A DNA stretch of 64,000 nt from Nocardia sp. (GCF_025465275.1 NZ_JAODNK010000153.1:124001-188000); one strand, 5' to 3'. Counted from the first letter of the stretch, positions 1 to 9,072 are shown. Notes: a model not told the origin generated them from the letters alone. Numbers and translations: made by a program.

Positions 1-1
1 G

Positions 2-241
2 CGCGACAAGGGTTTCCAGATCATCGCGCTGACCCCGGACCCGAACGCGGATACGCTCGCCACCGCCATGACCGGCGAACGGGTGGCCCTGCTGCTCGGC
101 GCGGAGGGCCCCGGCTTGACCGAGGAAACCATGCGGGCCAGCGACACTCGCGCGCGCATCCCGATGACACCGGGCACCGATTCGCTTAATGTGGCGACCG
201 CGGCCGCCATGGCCTTCTACGAAAGAGTGCGTGCCCAGTGA
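2..241 (+). CDS. TrmH/SpoU-family RNA 2'-O-methyltransferase, C-terminal fragment
   Basis: The reading frame enters from the left edge; only the last 79 residues are present. The C-terminal motif with DSLNVATAAA is the SAM-binding knot motif of SpoU/TrmH methyltransferases, and the preceding LLLGAEGPGLTEE segment is the second conserved motif. By family the enzyme methylates a ribose 2'-OH in rRNA or tRNA in the cytoplasm; the substrate cannot be read here. The stop overlaps the GTG of the next gene (GTGA), so the two are translationally coupled. In M. tuberculosis the equivalent pair is Rv0881-Rv0882. Confidence 0.85.
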   Translation, partial: RDKGFQIIALTPDPNADTLATAMTGERVALLLGAEGPGLTEETMRASDTRARIPMTPGTDSLNVATAAAMAFYERVRAQ

Positions 242-531
242 GTTATCCGCCGGACGGACCCTATGGATACGGGTACTCCGAACCGACCCCGTGGGCGACC
301 GGAATCACCGTCATCGTCTGTGTCGGACTGCTGACCGCCACGGGCGTCTACGCCTTCGGTTCCGCACTGGCACAGGTGCATCCACTGCTGTCGGCGGCGG
401 TGAATCTCATCGCGGTGGGCGGCGCGACACCGACCGCGTGGCGCTGGCGGTTCCAGCCGGTGACCCGCTGGGTGATCGGCGGGCTCGGCGCGGGCGTGCT
501 GGTGGCCTGGATCGCGCTGCTCGTCTCGTAA
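238..531 (+). CDS. DUF2537 membrane protein
   Basis: A 97-residue protein beginning with a Gly/Pro/Tyr-rich cytosolic stretch (about residues 1-17), followed by three hydrophobic segments (about 20-40, 48-62 and 76-96). It matches DUF2537, a small actinobacterial membrane family that follows the rRNA methyltransferase gene in mycobacteria (Rv0882). The GTG start overlaps the upstream stop by four bases. No catalytic residues are visible and its function is unknown. Confidence 0.8.
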   Translation: MSYPPDGPYGYGYSEPTPWATGITVIVCVGLLTATGVYAFGSALAQVHPLLSAAVNLIAVGGATPTAWRWRFQPVTRWVIGGLGAGVLVAWIALLVS

Positions 532-548
532 CCGAGAGACCCGGTCGC

Positions 549-1286
549 TCAGGAGACCCGGTCGTGGCCGCGCAGCCAGCCGAACAGTCCGCGCTTGCCA
601 TTGCGCTCGGCCACCGCCGGCGTGGGCGCCTCATCGAGCGCGGGCGCCTGCCCCTTCGGGAAGAGCGAGAATCCGCACACCGCGATCTGATCCGAGGTCA
701 GCGCGTCCTCGGAAAACTTTCCGCGATACCGGAATCCGAGCCATTCCTGATTGGCCGCGTCCGCGAAGTCCGGCGGATCGAACGGCAGCATTTGCGGATC
801 GGCCAATTCGCCCGGCTCCAATTCGATGGGGTACTCCCCCGCCCAGTGCGGCCGCTCCCACACCCGCGGCAGCCCCTCGTCCTCGAGGATATTGACCCGC
901 GTGGAACTGAACGACCGCCGGAATTCGCCGCGTTCCCACTGTGCGAACGCACCCCAGCCCAGCGAGAGGTCGTAGGCGATCAGATAGGTGTGCTCCGAGG
1001 CGAGCGGACGGACCAGCAGCTCCGGCAGCTTCGTGGGTCTCGGCAGCGCGGCCTGGGTGGAGCAGACGACGGTGACGCCGGGATAGCAGCCGATATAGAT
1101 GGATTCCGGATCGGGTCCGGCCCAGACCTTCAAGGTGCCGGAGGCGGCGGGCACCACATCGCGGCCGGGATTGAGCTGCCGGGCCAGCGCCCAGGCGGCC
1201 TCGGGATCCGGGCCTGGGTGATCGCGGAGCACCGCGACCGGGTCGGGCGCGTCGACGTACCAGAGAGACGAGACTGTGGACGGCAC
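549..1286 (-). CDS. DUF6928 family protein
   Basis: A 245-residue soluble protein starting STVSSLWYVDAPDP. The conserved features of the DUF6928 family are visible: YIGCYPGVTVV near residue 65, WGAFAQWE, FSSTRVNILEDEGLP, and ANQEWLGFRY toward the C-terminus. The GTG at 1286 is chosen because GGGAGG lies eight bases upstream; the frame stays open further upstream but without family similarity. The C-terminus ends in a basic KRGLFGWLRG tail. The function of the family is unknown. It stands alone on the minus strand, convergent with the DUF2537 gene. Confidence 0.75.
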   Translation of the reverse strand: MPSTVSSLWYVDAPDPVAVLRDHPGPDPEAAWALARQLNPGRDVVPAASGTLKVWAGPDPESIYIGCYPGVTVVCSTQAALPRPTKLPELLVRPLASEHTYLIAYDLSLGWGAFAQWERGEFRRSFSSTRVNILEDEGLPRVWERPHWAGEYPIELEPGELADPQMLPFDPPDFADAANQEWLGFRYRGKFSEDALTSDQIAVCGFSLFPKGQAPALDEAPTPAVAERNGKRGLFGWLRGHDRVS

Positions 1287-1448
1287 TTCCGGCACCTCCC
1301 GAATTACTCGCGACCCAAGGACAGCAACTCCTGAGCAACATTCGGTGGCCGTAAGTCGGCGTCGGCGCGGACAGCCCCGGCAATCACCGCCACCACTACA
1401 AAATCTACCCGCACCACGGCCGGAAATACTGTTCCGCCTCCCCGAATC

Positions 1449-1560
1449 TTCAGCGCACGGCTTGGGAGCCGTTAGCTGTTGGGGACGCGTAGCCGCGGTG
1501 AGGACTGGCACCTATTTTGGGGGTACCCGGGGAGTTACCCGGACCTTACGAGATCAGTCG
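1449..1560 (+). repeat. Intergenic repeat, copy C
   Basis: About 110 bp in the gap between the DUF6928 gene and the 3' end of sepH. Its right half (TTTTGGGGGTACCCGGGG then AGTTACCC and a GAGATCAGTCG end) is nearly identical to 54790-54845 and, inverted, to 53760-53820. The left half is more diverged but keeps CTT-AGCGC and GGGAGCC blocks. It ends just before the sepH stop codon. Confidence 0.7.
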
Positions 1561-1568
1561 TTCCGTTC

Positions 1569-2723
1569 TCAATGCCCGGAGCTGCGCACGCCTAGGAGTA
1601 CGTCTTCCCAGGACGGCATGGGTGCCTTGCCGCCACGCTTGGCGCGATTCGGCTTCGGCGCAGCCGGTTTGGCGGCGGCCGGCGCCGCAGCAGCCGGGGC
1701 GGCCGGTTCCGCAGCGGGAGCTTCCGTGGCAGGAACCGGAACCGGCGCCGGAGCCACTGGAACTGGTGCGGGCGGAACGGGAGCCGGTGCGGCGGGCGCG
1801 GTCTGCGCCGGTGCCGAGGGTGCGACCGGAACCGGGGCGGCGGGCGCGGGGGCCGACTGTGCCGGTGCCGCAGGCGGATTCGGCGTGGCCGGAGCGGTGG
1901 GGGCGGCCGGTACCGGAGCCGGGGCGGCGACCGTGGCAGCGGGCACCGTGCCGTCACCGACGGCGGCGCGCTGCTCGAAGTAGCCGTCCATGCTCTGCTG
2001 GCTGGCGACCCGGGAGGGCGCGGTCTCGTATTCGGCCCGCTCTTCCCGCGGTGCGGGCGCCGGAGTACGCAGCGCGGGCGCCTCGACGGCGGCCGGCTCG
2101 TTCTGGGCGGGCAGGATGGTGGCGAGCCCGCGCAGGGCCCGGCCGAAGTCGGGATCGATCAGGTCGGAGGCCGGATCATCCAGCGGCACTACGGAACCGC
2201 CGTGTGCGTCGGGCTGGTAGCGCCAATGCGCGGCAATGACGGAACGACCCGCCTGCCACTGCAATTGGGCGACCCAGTAGCCCTTCTCGTCCTTCCAGGC
2301 ATCCCACTCGGCGACGTCGATATTGTGGCCGCGCTCGGCGAAGGCCGCGGAGATGATCTCGATGAGGGTTTCGACGGCGGGACCGTCATTGCGCACCGGG
2401 TGCGCCTTCTGCGCGAGCTCGGCGGCCCGGGCGCGTTCCAGCAGTACGGGATACGCGAAGCGCTCGACCCGGCTGGCCGGCATGCCGGACTCTTCGGTCA
2501 CCTGTTCCACCGAGGCACCGGCACGAACACGGGCCTGGATATCGCGAGGGCGCATCGTGGCTTCCGTTTCGATCTCGATTTGGCCGAACCTGGCAAGATC
2601 TCCGCGGGCAGCGGCACGCAGTTTGTCATCGGCGGCGAGCCGGTACTTCTGACCACTTTCGGTATCGATGCACACGATGTGTGTGGAATCGGGCGTCAAT
2701 CCGATTACTCGAAGTTCACGCAC
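1569..2723 (-). CDS. sepH: Septation protein SepH (DUF3071)
   Basis: A 384-residue protein. Residues 1-180 match the SepH/DUF3071 domain, beginning MRELRVIGLTPD, and contain a helix-turn-helix-like stretch (VEQVTEESGMPASRVERFA). A long Pro/Ala-rich linker (about 200-360) precedes a basic C-terminal tail. SepH of Streptomyces and mycobacteria binds FtsZ and promotes Z-ring assembly. The GTG at 2723 is preferred because GGAGG sits five bases before it; an upstream in-frame TTG at 2735 overlaps that site. It is followed by the serC region on the same strand, as Rv0883c-Rv0884c in M. tuberculosis. Confidence 0.9.
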   Translation of the reverse strand: MRELRVIGLTPDSTHIVCIDTESGQKYRLAADDKLRAAARGDLARFGQIEIETEATMRPRDIQARVRAGASVEQVTEESGMPASRVERFAYPVLLERARAAELAQKAHPVRNDGPAVETLIEIISAAFAERGHNIDVAEWDAWKDEKGYWVAQLQWQAGRSVIAAHWRYQPDAHGGSVVPLDDPASDLIDPDFGRALRGLATILPAQNEPAAVEAPALRTPAPAPREERAEYETAPSRVASQQSMDGYFEQRAAVGDGTVPAATVAAPAPVPAAPTAPATPNPPAAPAQSAPAPAAPVPVAPSAPAQTAPAAPAPVPPAPVPVAPAPVPVPATEAPAAEPAAPAAAAPAAAKPAAPKPNRAKRGGKAPMPSWEDVLLGVRSSGH

Positions 2724-2812
2724 CGTTACCTCCAATCACAGCTGCCAGGCTCGAGACACCGCCCACGATAATGGAACAGTAGTGCACTTCTGGGGTTCGT
2801 GGGGCAAGACAC

Positions 2813-2848
2813 GCGGCGCGGAAATCTGTCACCAGAGCTCCGCGCCGC
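2813..2848 (-). terminator. Putative terminator after serC
   Basis: A perfect 10-bp inverted repeat (GCGGCGCGGA/TCCGCGCCGC) with a 16-nt loop, directly downstream of serC on the minus strand. No clear T-run follows, so it may act in a Rho-assisted way. Confidence 0.45.
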
Positions 2849-2870
2849 ATACTGTGTCTAAGTTTCGGTA

Positions 2871-3995
2871 TCAGCCGATCTTTTCTACGACCCAATCAAT
2901 GCAGCGGGTCAGCTGCGACACATCCTCGGGGTCGATGGCCGGGAACATGCCTACGCGCAGCTGGTTACGACCCAGCTTACGGTACGGCTCGGTATCCACG
3001 ATTCCGTTGGCGCGCAGCACCTTCGCAACCTGTGCGGCATCCACGGTATCCGCGAAGTCGATGGTGCCGACAACCTGCGAGCGGTGTGCCGGGTTCGCTA
3101 CGAACGGAGTCGCATATTCGCTGGTCTCGGCCCACGAGTACAGACGCGAGGAAGAATCGGCGGTGCGCTTGACCGCCCAATCCAGGCCGCCGTTCCCATT
3201 CATCCATTCGATCTGATTCGCAAACAGCAACAGCGTGGCGAGTGCCGGAGTGTTGTAGGTCTGATCCTTGGTGCTGTTGTCGACCGCAATCGGCAGCGAC
3301 AGGAATTCGGGGGTCCAGCGACCCGAGTTCTTGATCTCCTCGACGCGAGCCAGCGCGGCCGGGCTCATCAGCGCGATCCACAGACCACCGTCGGAGGCGA
3401 AGCACTTCTGCGGCGCGAAGTAGTACACATCGGAGTCGGCCACATTCACCGGCAGACCACCTGCGCCGGAGGTGGCGTCGATGGCGATCAGCGCATGCTC
3501 CGAGCCCGCGGGACGCGAGACGGGGATGGCGACACCGGTGGAGGTCTCGTTGTGGGCCCAGCCGATGAGGTCGACCGACGGATCGGAGGTCGGCTCGGGT
3601 GCGCTGCCCGGCTCGGACTTCACCACGATCGGGTCGCCGATGAACGGGTTGCCCTTGGCCACGGAGGCGAACTTGGAGGAGAACTCGCCATTGCTCAGGT
3701 GCAGCGACTTCTCCCGGATCAGGCCGAAGGCGGCCGCGTCCCAGAACGCCGTGGTGCCGCCGTTGCCCAGCACGACCTCGTAACCGTCGGGCAGGGTGAA
3801 CAATTCGCGTAGGCCGGTGCGCACCCGCGCCACCACGTCCTTGACCGGCTTCTGCCGGTGCGAGGTGCCGAATACGGAGGCACCGGTATCCACCAGGGAC
3901 TGCAGCTGTTCGGGACGCACCTTGGAGGGTCCGCAGCCGAACCGTCCGTCGGCGGGCTTGAGATCGTCGGGGATGGCCGGGAACGCAGAGGTCAT
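2871..3995 (-). CDS. serC: Phosphoserine aminotransferase
   Basis: At 374 residues it has the usual length of actinobacterial SerC. It converts 3-phosphohydroxypyruvate and glutamate to phosphoserine in serine (and possibly PLP) biosynthesis. The PLP lysine is visible in APQKCFASDGG near residue 197, with DATSGAGGLP just upstream. The N-terminal PADGRFGCGPSKV motif is the substrate-binding start of the family. Likely leaderless: TACCCT lies seven bases before the ATG, and no Shine-Dalgarno is seen. Its position behind sepH matches Rv0884c. Confidence 0.95.
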   Translation of the reverse strand: MTSAFPAIPDDLKPADGRFGCGPSKVRPEQLQSLVDTGASVFGTSHRQKPVKDVVARVRTGLRELFTLPDGYEVVLGNGGTTAFWDAAAFGLIREKSLHLSNGEFSSKFASVAKGNPFIGDPIVVKSEPGSAPEPTSDPSVDLIGWAHNETSTGVAIPVSRPAGSEHALIAIDATSGAGGLPVNVADSDVYYFAPQKCFASDGGLWIALMSPAALARVEEIKNSGRWTPEFLSLPIAVDNSTKDQTYNTPALATLLLFANQIEWMNGNGGLDWAVKRTADSSSRLYSWAETSEYATPFVANPAHRSQVVGTIDFADTVDAAQVAKVLRANGIVDTEPYRKLGRNQLRVGMFPAIDPEDVSQLTRCIDWVVEKIG

Positions 3996-4002
3996 GGCGA
4001 CC

Positions 4003-4008
4003 AGGGTA
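4003..4008 (-). promoter_or_regulatory. -10 box of leaderless serC promoter
   Basis: TACCCT on the minus strand, seven bases before the serC ATG, which would be the transcript's first base. There is no ribosome-binding site between them. Confidence 0.5.
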
Positions 4009-4128
4009 GTTGCTGCGCATTATCGCCGAAACGAGTGGGTGGGCAGCGCAACATGATCGGACCGCGACCCTCCGGATACAGCGGGTATCGCTGTGGTGCG
4101 GGCCACACAGGCATTACCGTTCACCATC

Positions 4129-4917
4129 ATGAGCATGGCCGCGCACGAGCGACCGAGTCCCACCGCCGATCGATCCGACGGCCTTCCGAATTCGGCAGGT
4201 ACACAACGCGATACCCCAGGTGAGGGGCCCCGCCCCGGACTGTTCCGGCGGTTGTCCGGGCTCCGGCTGTCCTCGCAATTCGGTTCGCGCGGCTTACGAC
4301 TGCATCTCGCGGCACCCGGACGCGGTCCGGGGCTCGACGATGCCGCTCGCCGCGAACTGCTCATCCACGGCACGGAGGGCACCGCCACCGTTCTGAGCGT
4401 GCGCGGGGCGCGGGGTTCCGCGGAGGACGACGGACCGGATTCCGGCCACGAATATTGGGTCCGCATCCAATTGGAAGGCGAGCACGCCTACGAGACCCGG
4501 GTCCGTCAGCGCGTCAGCCCCCCTGATCAGGAGTGGATGCAACCCGGCGACATCATCGCCTGCCGGGTGGATCCGGGCGATCACGACCGCGTGGTCCTCT
4601 ACGTCCCCGCCGTCAACGAGACGGCTCGCACCAATATCGCCAAGATCCTCAGCGACGGCCGCCGCGCCCAGGCCACCGTGCTGGCCACCACCCCGGTGGC
4701 CGCCGACTACACCGGGCGCGACGATCCGGTGCTGCGCTTGGACCTCGAATTGCACGCCTGGGACGAGCCCGCCCCGTGGCGGGTCCGGATCGTCCACCCG
4801 GTTCCGCTGTCCGCACTGGAACTGGTGGACCTCGGCCGGCGGCTGGAGGTCGCGTTCTTCACCGTCGATCGCGGCGAATCGGTCGCCGTCGACTGGAAGG
4901 CCTCCCGCGACCGCTGA
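4129..4917 (+). CDS. Conserved hypothetical protein, two beta-rich repeats
   Basis: A soluble 262-residue protein of unrecognised family. After a low-complexity N-terminus (about 55 residues) it shows two related blocks, each with a GTEGTATVLSV / GRRAQATVLAT start and a charged beta-rich body, resembling the DUF3592-like barrels seen in many actinobacterial proteins. The start was set at ATG 4129 because TACCGT lies eight bases upstream and no ribosome-binding site is visible; ATG 4135 is also possible. No catalytic motif or membrane segment is present. It diverges from serC. Confidence 0.6.
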   Translation: MSMAAHERPSPTADRSDGLPNSAGTQRDTPGEGPRPGLFRRLSGLRLSSQFGSRGLRLHLAAPGRGPGLDDAARRELLIHGTEGTATVLSVRGARGSAEDDGPDSGHEYWVRIQLEGEHAYETRVRQRVSPPDQEWMQPGDIIACRVDPGDHDRVVLYVPAVNETARTNIAKILSDGRRAQATVLATTPVAADYTGRDDPVLRLDLELHAWDEPAPWRVRIVHPVPLSALELVDLGRRLEVAFFTVDRGESVAVDWKASRDR

Positions 4918-4938
4918 CCTGCGGCTACGGCAGTTTGA

Positions 4939-5811
4939 CTAAGGCAGTCCGACGAAGGCAAACCCGTTGGAGCGCAAGGCCGGGATCGAGTTGTACATAC
5001 CGGGCCCGGTGCCCGATTTGGGGCGGTGCATATGCGCGAGGGAGATGCCGCCGGACTGGGCCTTCAGCATATTGGCCTGGACCTGAGCGGCCGTGGCGGT
5101 CGCGCCGAGGTCGGCATTGATGGAGAAGCCGACCGGCGTTTCGCCGAGATCCTGGACGATCGAGACCGCGAGTTCGTCGTAATGAGCGGTGCCGGTGCGG
5201 AAAAAGCGGGGAGCACGGCCGGTGAGCGCCACCAGCCGCTCGTGATTGCCCCACACCTCGTCGACCGCCTCCTGCGGGGAACCGGTGCCCTTGATCTCGT
5301 AGGCGGCCCGGCCGTTCACCGAGAGCGGCCGGTGCGCGGTGCCGTGATTGCCGAGTTCGAAAAGCGGGTTGGCCGCCAACTGCGCGGCGCGCGCTTGATT
5401 TGCGTCGATCCAGCGCCGGTTCACGAAGAGGGTGGCCGGAATCTGCTGTGCGATCAGCAAACTCAGCAGATTCTCGTCGATATCGTTGTTGCCCGGACCG
5501 CCGCACGCATCGAAGGTGACGGCGAACTGTTTACCCGTGGCATTGAAATTGGTGATGATGCCGGGGATATCCGTACCCCACTGCTGCGGCTTCTTCCCCG
5601 CGTATTTGGCGGCCACCGCATCGGGGGTCATGCCGGTCGAAGTCAACGGCAATTTCGTCGCCGCCAGGCCTGCTGTCCGGTCCGGCGAGGTCTCGGCGAT
5701 TCGATCGGCCGCATGGCCGGTGGCGGAGCCGCAACCAGCGGTAACGAAGCCGGCGGCAAGGGCCGCGCCGGCGGTGAGTAGTCGTCTCCGAGATAGTCCT
5801 GCATCGAGCAC
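4939..5811 (-). CDS. Polysaccharide deacetylase-family lipoprotein
   Basis: A 290-residue exported protein. The N-terminus carries a SRRRLL twin-arginine-like motif, a hydrophobic stretch and a lipobox ending in TAGC at about residue 27, so a membrane-anchored lipoprotein is expected. The NodB-type carbohydrate esterase fold is indicated by TFDACGG (catalytic Asp, near residue 100), ELGNHGTAHRPLS (metal histidines) and FRTGTAHYDE. The usual RxPY motif is replaced by RTGTAHYD, so activity may differ from classical chitin or peptidoglycan deacetylases. The GTG start is preceded six bases upstream by TAACCT, consistent with a leaderless transcript. Confidence 0.8.
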   Translation of the reverse strand: MLDAGLSRRRLLTAGAALAAGFVTAGCGSATGHAADRIAETSPDRTAGLAATKLPLTSTGMTPDAVAAKYAGKKPQQWGTDIPGIITNFNATGKQFAVTFDACGGPGNNDIDENLLSLLIAQQIPATLFVNRRWIDANQARAAQLAANPLFELGNHGTAHRPLSVNGRAAYEIKGTGSPQEAVDEVWGNHERLVALTGRAPRFFRTGTAHYDELAVSIVQDLGETPVGFSINADLGATATAAQVQANMLKAQSGGISLAHMHRPKSGTGPGMYNSIPALRSNGFAFVGLP

Positions 5812-5855
5812 TGTCGCAGGTTATGTCAATCGAAACTGCATTGCCAGGACCTGAA

Positions 5856-6041
5856 TCATCGCGATTTGGACATTCGCTGCCTGGTTACCAATTCGCCACC
5901 ACAATTCGGGCAGATGTAATTCATTGTTCGACCACACGACTCACAGAATGTGCACTCGTACGCGCAGATCAGCGCCGGACCGTCTTGCGGCAGCTCCGCA
6001 ACCACGCAGCGTTCACAGCGAATTCTCATCTCCAGCGCCAC
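5856..6041 (-). CDS. DUF1272 zinc-ribbon protein
   Basis: A 61-residue cytosolic protein with four Cys pairs or near-pairs: RCERC, YECTFC, ESCG and ICPNCGG, matching the DUF1272 family of small zinc-binding proteins. The GTG at 6041 is fixed by GGAGG seven bases upstream; the frame is open further upstream without similarity. The function of the family is unknown. It lies divergent from the RDD gene. Confidence 0.8.
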   Translation of the reverse strand: MALEMRIRCERCVVAELPQDGPALICAYECTFCESCGRTMNYICPNCGGELVTRQRMSKSR

Positions 6042-6209
6042 ATCACACCTCCGCCATACCTGACAACTGTCCCTCCGGCGCGCCTGCGTCACCAGGGTGC
6101 TCCAGACTGTAGCGGCCCAGTCACCTTGCGGCCGACAGACAATCGGCGGCAATCGGGGGGCATCGCGTCATCACGGCGCTGACTGTTTTCGACTCGCACA
6201 AGGAAGTAC

Positions 6210-6911
6210 ATGACCTACCCGAACAATCCGTACCCGCCGCAGCAGCCCGGGGAGGGCTATCCACAGCAGCCGGCGTACGGATATCCCCCGCAGGACGGCC
6301 CGCCGCCGGGCTACGGGTATCCCCAGCAGCAGCCCGCGCAGCCGGGATACAACTACCCGCAACAGGGATACGCCCCAGCAGGCTACGGCTACTCCCCCTT
6401 CGACAACCGTTACGGCCAACCGCAACTGCCGTACGCACATTGGGGTGCCCGGGTCGGCGCGTTCCTCATCGACAGGCTGATCTTCTTCGTGCCCGTCGTC
6501 ATCCTGGAGATTTTGGGGGTGACGCTCGGCATCGATTACGCCGATTGCTCCACCTACAGTTCGAGTTCCAGCTCGAATTATGACTACGACTCGGTGTGCC
6601 GCGGTGGCGGCTTCAACGCCGTGGGCTACATCTGCCTATTTCTGGCATTGACGGTCTTCATCGCCGGCGGATTATTCCTGGTCTACCTCGAAGGCTCCAG
6701 CGGCCAGACTCCGGGCAAGAAGGCGCTCAAAATTCGCGTCGTGCGCGAATTCGATGGTCAGCCACTGGGTTTCGGCTTGGCACTGGGGCGCACGTTCCTG
6801 CACGTCGTCGACAGCATGGCCTGCTACCTCGGCTGGCTCTGGCCACTGTGGGACGAGAAGCGCCAGACGCTCTGCGACAAGATCGTCCACACCGTCGTGA
6901 TCAAGGTCTAG
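6210..6911 (+). CDS. RDD-family membrane protein
   Basis: A 233-residue protein. Residues 1-72 are a Pro/Gly/Tyr/Gln-rich cytosolic tail with repeated GYGYPQQ-like units. The RDD domain follows: WGARVGAFLIDRLIFFVPV gives the first membrane segment with the signature Arg-Asp, the second is around residue 140-165, and QTPGKKALKIRVV plus DEKRQTLCDKIVHTVV close the domain. A Ser/Tyr-rich extracellular loop lies between the helices. RDD proteins are proposed membrane transporters or accessory factors. AAGGAAG five bases before the ATG supports the start. Confidence 0.85.
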   Translation: MTYPNNPYPPQQPGEGYPQQPAYGYPPQDGPPPGYGYPQQQPAQPGYNYPQQGYAPAGYGYSPFDNRYGQPQLPYAHWGARVGAFLIDRLIFFVPVVILEILGVTLGIDYADCSTYSSSSSSNYDYDSVCRGGGFNAVGYICLFLALTVFIAGGLFLVYLEGSSGQTPGKKALKIRVVREFDGQPLGFGLALGRTFLHVVDSMACYLGWLWPLWDEKRQTLCDKIVHTVVIKV

Positions 6912-6931
6912 CGGTCCGAGGTTCGAAACAG

Positions 6932-6965
6932 CGCGGCTCGCAACGGAATTCCGTTGCGAGCCGCG
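6932..6965. terminator. Bidirectional terminator between RDD gene and citA
   Basis: A perfect palindrome with 17-bp arms (CGCGGCTCGCAACGGAA and its complement) between two convergent genes. Confidence 0.75.
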
Positions 6966-6983
6966 AACTGTGCCGGGGTGCTG

Positions 6984-8123
6984 CTACTTGCGGACGACGG
7001 TTTCCCAGCCGGTCACTGCCTCCGGCAGGCGCGGGGCCGGGCCGGTGTAGATGGCGGCCGGGCGGACCAGCTTGCCGAGCTTCTTCTGCTCGAGGATGTG
7101 CGCACACCAGCCGGCGGTGCGGCCACAGGTGAACATGGCGGGCATCATGTGCGCCGGTACCTCGGCGAAGTCGAGGATGACGGCGGCCCAGAACTCGACA
7201 TTGGTTTCGATGGCGCGGTCGGGGCGGCGTTCGCGCAGTTCGGCGAGGGCGGCCTGCTCGAGTGCGGCGGCGACCTCGTAGCGCGGGGCGTCCAGGCGCT
7301 TGGCGGTGGCGCGCAGCACGCGAGCGCGCGGGTCCTCGGCCCGGTAGACCCGGTGGCCGAAGCCCATGAGCTTTTCCTTGCGGTCCAGAATGCCCTTGAC
7401 CAGCGCGCGGGCATCGCCGGACTGCTCGACCGCTTCGATCATGGGGAGCACCCGGGCCGGGGCGCCGCCGTGCAGCGGGCCGGACATGGCGCCGATGGCG
7501 CCGGACAGCGAGGCGGCCACGTCGGCGCCGGTGGAGGCGATGACGCGGGCGGTGAAGGTGGAGGCGTTCATGCCGTGCTCGGCGGCGGACACCCAGTAGG
7601 CGTCGATGGCCTCGGTGTGCTTGGGGTCCGGGTCACCCTTCCAGCGGGTCATGAACCGCTCGGTAATGGTGGTGCACTCGTCGATCTTCTTCTGCGGCAC
7701 GGCCGGCTGGTAGATGCCGCGCGCCGACTGGGCGACATAGGACAGCGCCATGACCGAGGCGCGGGCCAGATTGTCGCGAGCGGTGTCGTCGTCGATGTCC
7801 AGCAGTGGCTGGTAGCCCCAGATCGGGGCGAGCATGGCCAGGCCGGCCTGCACGTCGACGCGCACGTCGCCGGTGTGGATCGGCAGCGGGAACGGCTCGG
7901 CGGGCGGGAGCCCGTGCCCGAATTCGCCGTCCACCAGGAGGGACCACACGTCGCCGAAGGTGACCCGGTTCGCGACCAGGTCCTCGATATCGACGCCGCG
8001 ATACCGGAGCGCACCACCGTCCTTGTCCGGTTCGGCGATATCGGTGGTGAATGCCACCACGCCTTCGAGACCGCTGACGAAGTCAGCTGGGATGACAGGG
8101 CTGGTCGCAGCGCTGGCAGTCAT
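6984..8123 (-). CDS. citA: Citrate synthase 2 (CitA type)
   Basis: A 379-residue citrate synthase of the short type, condensing oxaloacetate with acetyl-CoA (or a related acyl-CoA). Motifs visible are LRYRGVDIEDLV, SGPLHGGAP with an active-site His, and MGFGHRVYRAEDPRA with the second catalytic His. ATG 8123 is chosen because AAGGAG lies about nine bases upstream. It corresponds to Rv0889c and diverges from pdxH. A second, longer citrate synthase is 2.4 kb away, so at least two isozymes are present. A 2-methylcitrate synthase role cannot be excluded from sequence alone. Confidence 0.9.
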   Translation of the reverse strand: MTASAATSPVIPADFVSGLEGVVAFTTDIAEPDKDGGALRYRGVDIEDLVANRVTFGDVWSLLVDGEFGHGLPPAEPFPLPIHTGDVRVDVQAGLAMLAPIWGYQPLLDIDDDTARDNLARASVMALSYVAQSARGIYQPAVPQKKIDECTTITERFMTRWKGDPDPKHTEAIDAYWVSAAEHGMNASTFTARVIASTGADVAASLSGAIGAMSGPLHGGAPARVLPMIEAVEQSGDARALVKGILDRKEKLMGFGHRVYRAEDPRARVLRATAKRLDAPRYEVAAALEQAALAELRERRPDRAIETNVEFWAAVILDFAEVPAHMMPAMFTCGRTAGWCAHILEQKKLGKLVRPAAIYTGPAPRLPEAVTGWETVVRK

Positions 8124-8211
8124 GTTGTGACTCTCCTTGCAAAGTCGGGCCACCCGATCCATGGGCAGCCACGCCGATCATCTAGACCTTAACGCGCGCA
8201 TTACTGCGGAG

Positions 8212-8217
8212 TAACGT
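8212..8217 (+). promoter_or_regulatory. -10 box of leaderless pdxH promoter
   Basis: TAACGT lies exactly seven bases before the pdxH ATG, with no ribosome-binding site between. This is the TANNNT-N7-start arrangement of leaderless actinobacterial transcripts. Confidence 0.6.
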
Positions 8218-8224
8218 CTGGCCC

Positions 8225-8950
8225 ATGCGCGACCAGGAGAATTCCGCCACTCCCGACCTCGATATCGCCGCCATGCGCGTGGAGTACGGAGTGGACGCCG
8301 GAGACAATCATCCGGGCCTGGATACCGACCTCGACGAGAGCTGGTTGGCGGACGGTTGGGAACCGTTGCTGCGCAACTGGATCGAGCATGCCACCAGTGC
8401 CGGGATCACCGACTCGAATGCCATGGTGCTGGCCACCGTGGAAATCACCGAATCGGGTCCGCATCCGGCCTCGCGGACCGTGCTCTGCAAGGGCCTGTCG
8501 CCCGAAGGTGTGACTTTTTACACGAATTACGAATCCTTCAAGGGTCGCCAGCTCACGGCGACGCCGTATGCGTCGGCGACTTTCGTCTGGCCGGTGCTGG
8601 GCCGGCAGGTGACGGTGCGCGGTCCGGTGCGACGGGTCGCGGCCGAGGTCACCGAGGTCTACTGGCGATCGCGCCCGCGGGGTTCGCAGCTGGGCGCATG
8701 GGCTTCGCAGCAGTCGCGGGCCATCGATTCGCGGGCCGGGCTGGATGAGCAGTGGGAGGCCACCACCGAGCGCTTCACCGGACTGGATGCGGTTCCGGTG
8801 CCGCCGTTCTGGGGCGGATTCCAGATCCAGCCGGAGACTGTGGAGTTCTGGCAGGGGCGGCGCAGCCGGATGCACAACCGCCTCAAGATGACGCTGGAGC
8901 CCGGCAGTACCGAGGTTTCGGCGATGAAGGTCGAGCGTCTACAGCCCTGA
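8225..8950 (+). CDS. pdxH: Pyridoxamine 5'-phosphate oxidase
   Basis: A 241-residue FMN enzyme oxidising PNP/PMP to pyridoxal 5'-phosphate. The family signature is complete: PHPASRTVLCKGL, FYTNYESFKGRQL, RGSQLGAWASQQSR and the C-terminal FWQGRRSRMHNRL motif. Its length fits bacterial PdxH with a short N-terminal extension. Placed next to PLP-requiring or PLP-linked genes (serC nearby), but divergent from citA with its own leaderless promoter. Confidence 0.95.
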   Translation: MRDQENSATPDLDIAAMRVEYGVDAGDNHPGLDTDLDESWLADGWEPLLRNWIEHATSAGITDSNAMVLATVEITESGPHPASRTVLCKGLSPEGVTFYTNYESFKGRQLTATPYASATFVWPVLGRQVTVRGPVRRVAAEVTEVYWRSRPRGSQLGAWASQQSRAIDSRAGLDEQWEATTERFTGLDAVPVPPFWGGFQIQPETVEFWQGRRSRMHNRLKMTLEPGSTEVSAMKVERLQP

Positions 8951-9072
8951 ACGGGTGTGCGAGAGTGTGGATCCCAGCACGTCAGGGGAACGTTAAAACT
9001 CGTGGGATAAAACACTCTCAAATGGTGGGATGTTTCGCCCAAATTGCCTAGCCAAGCCGTGTTTAGGCTGGC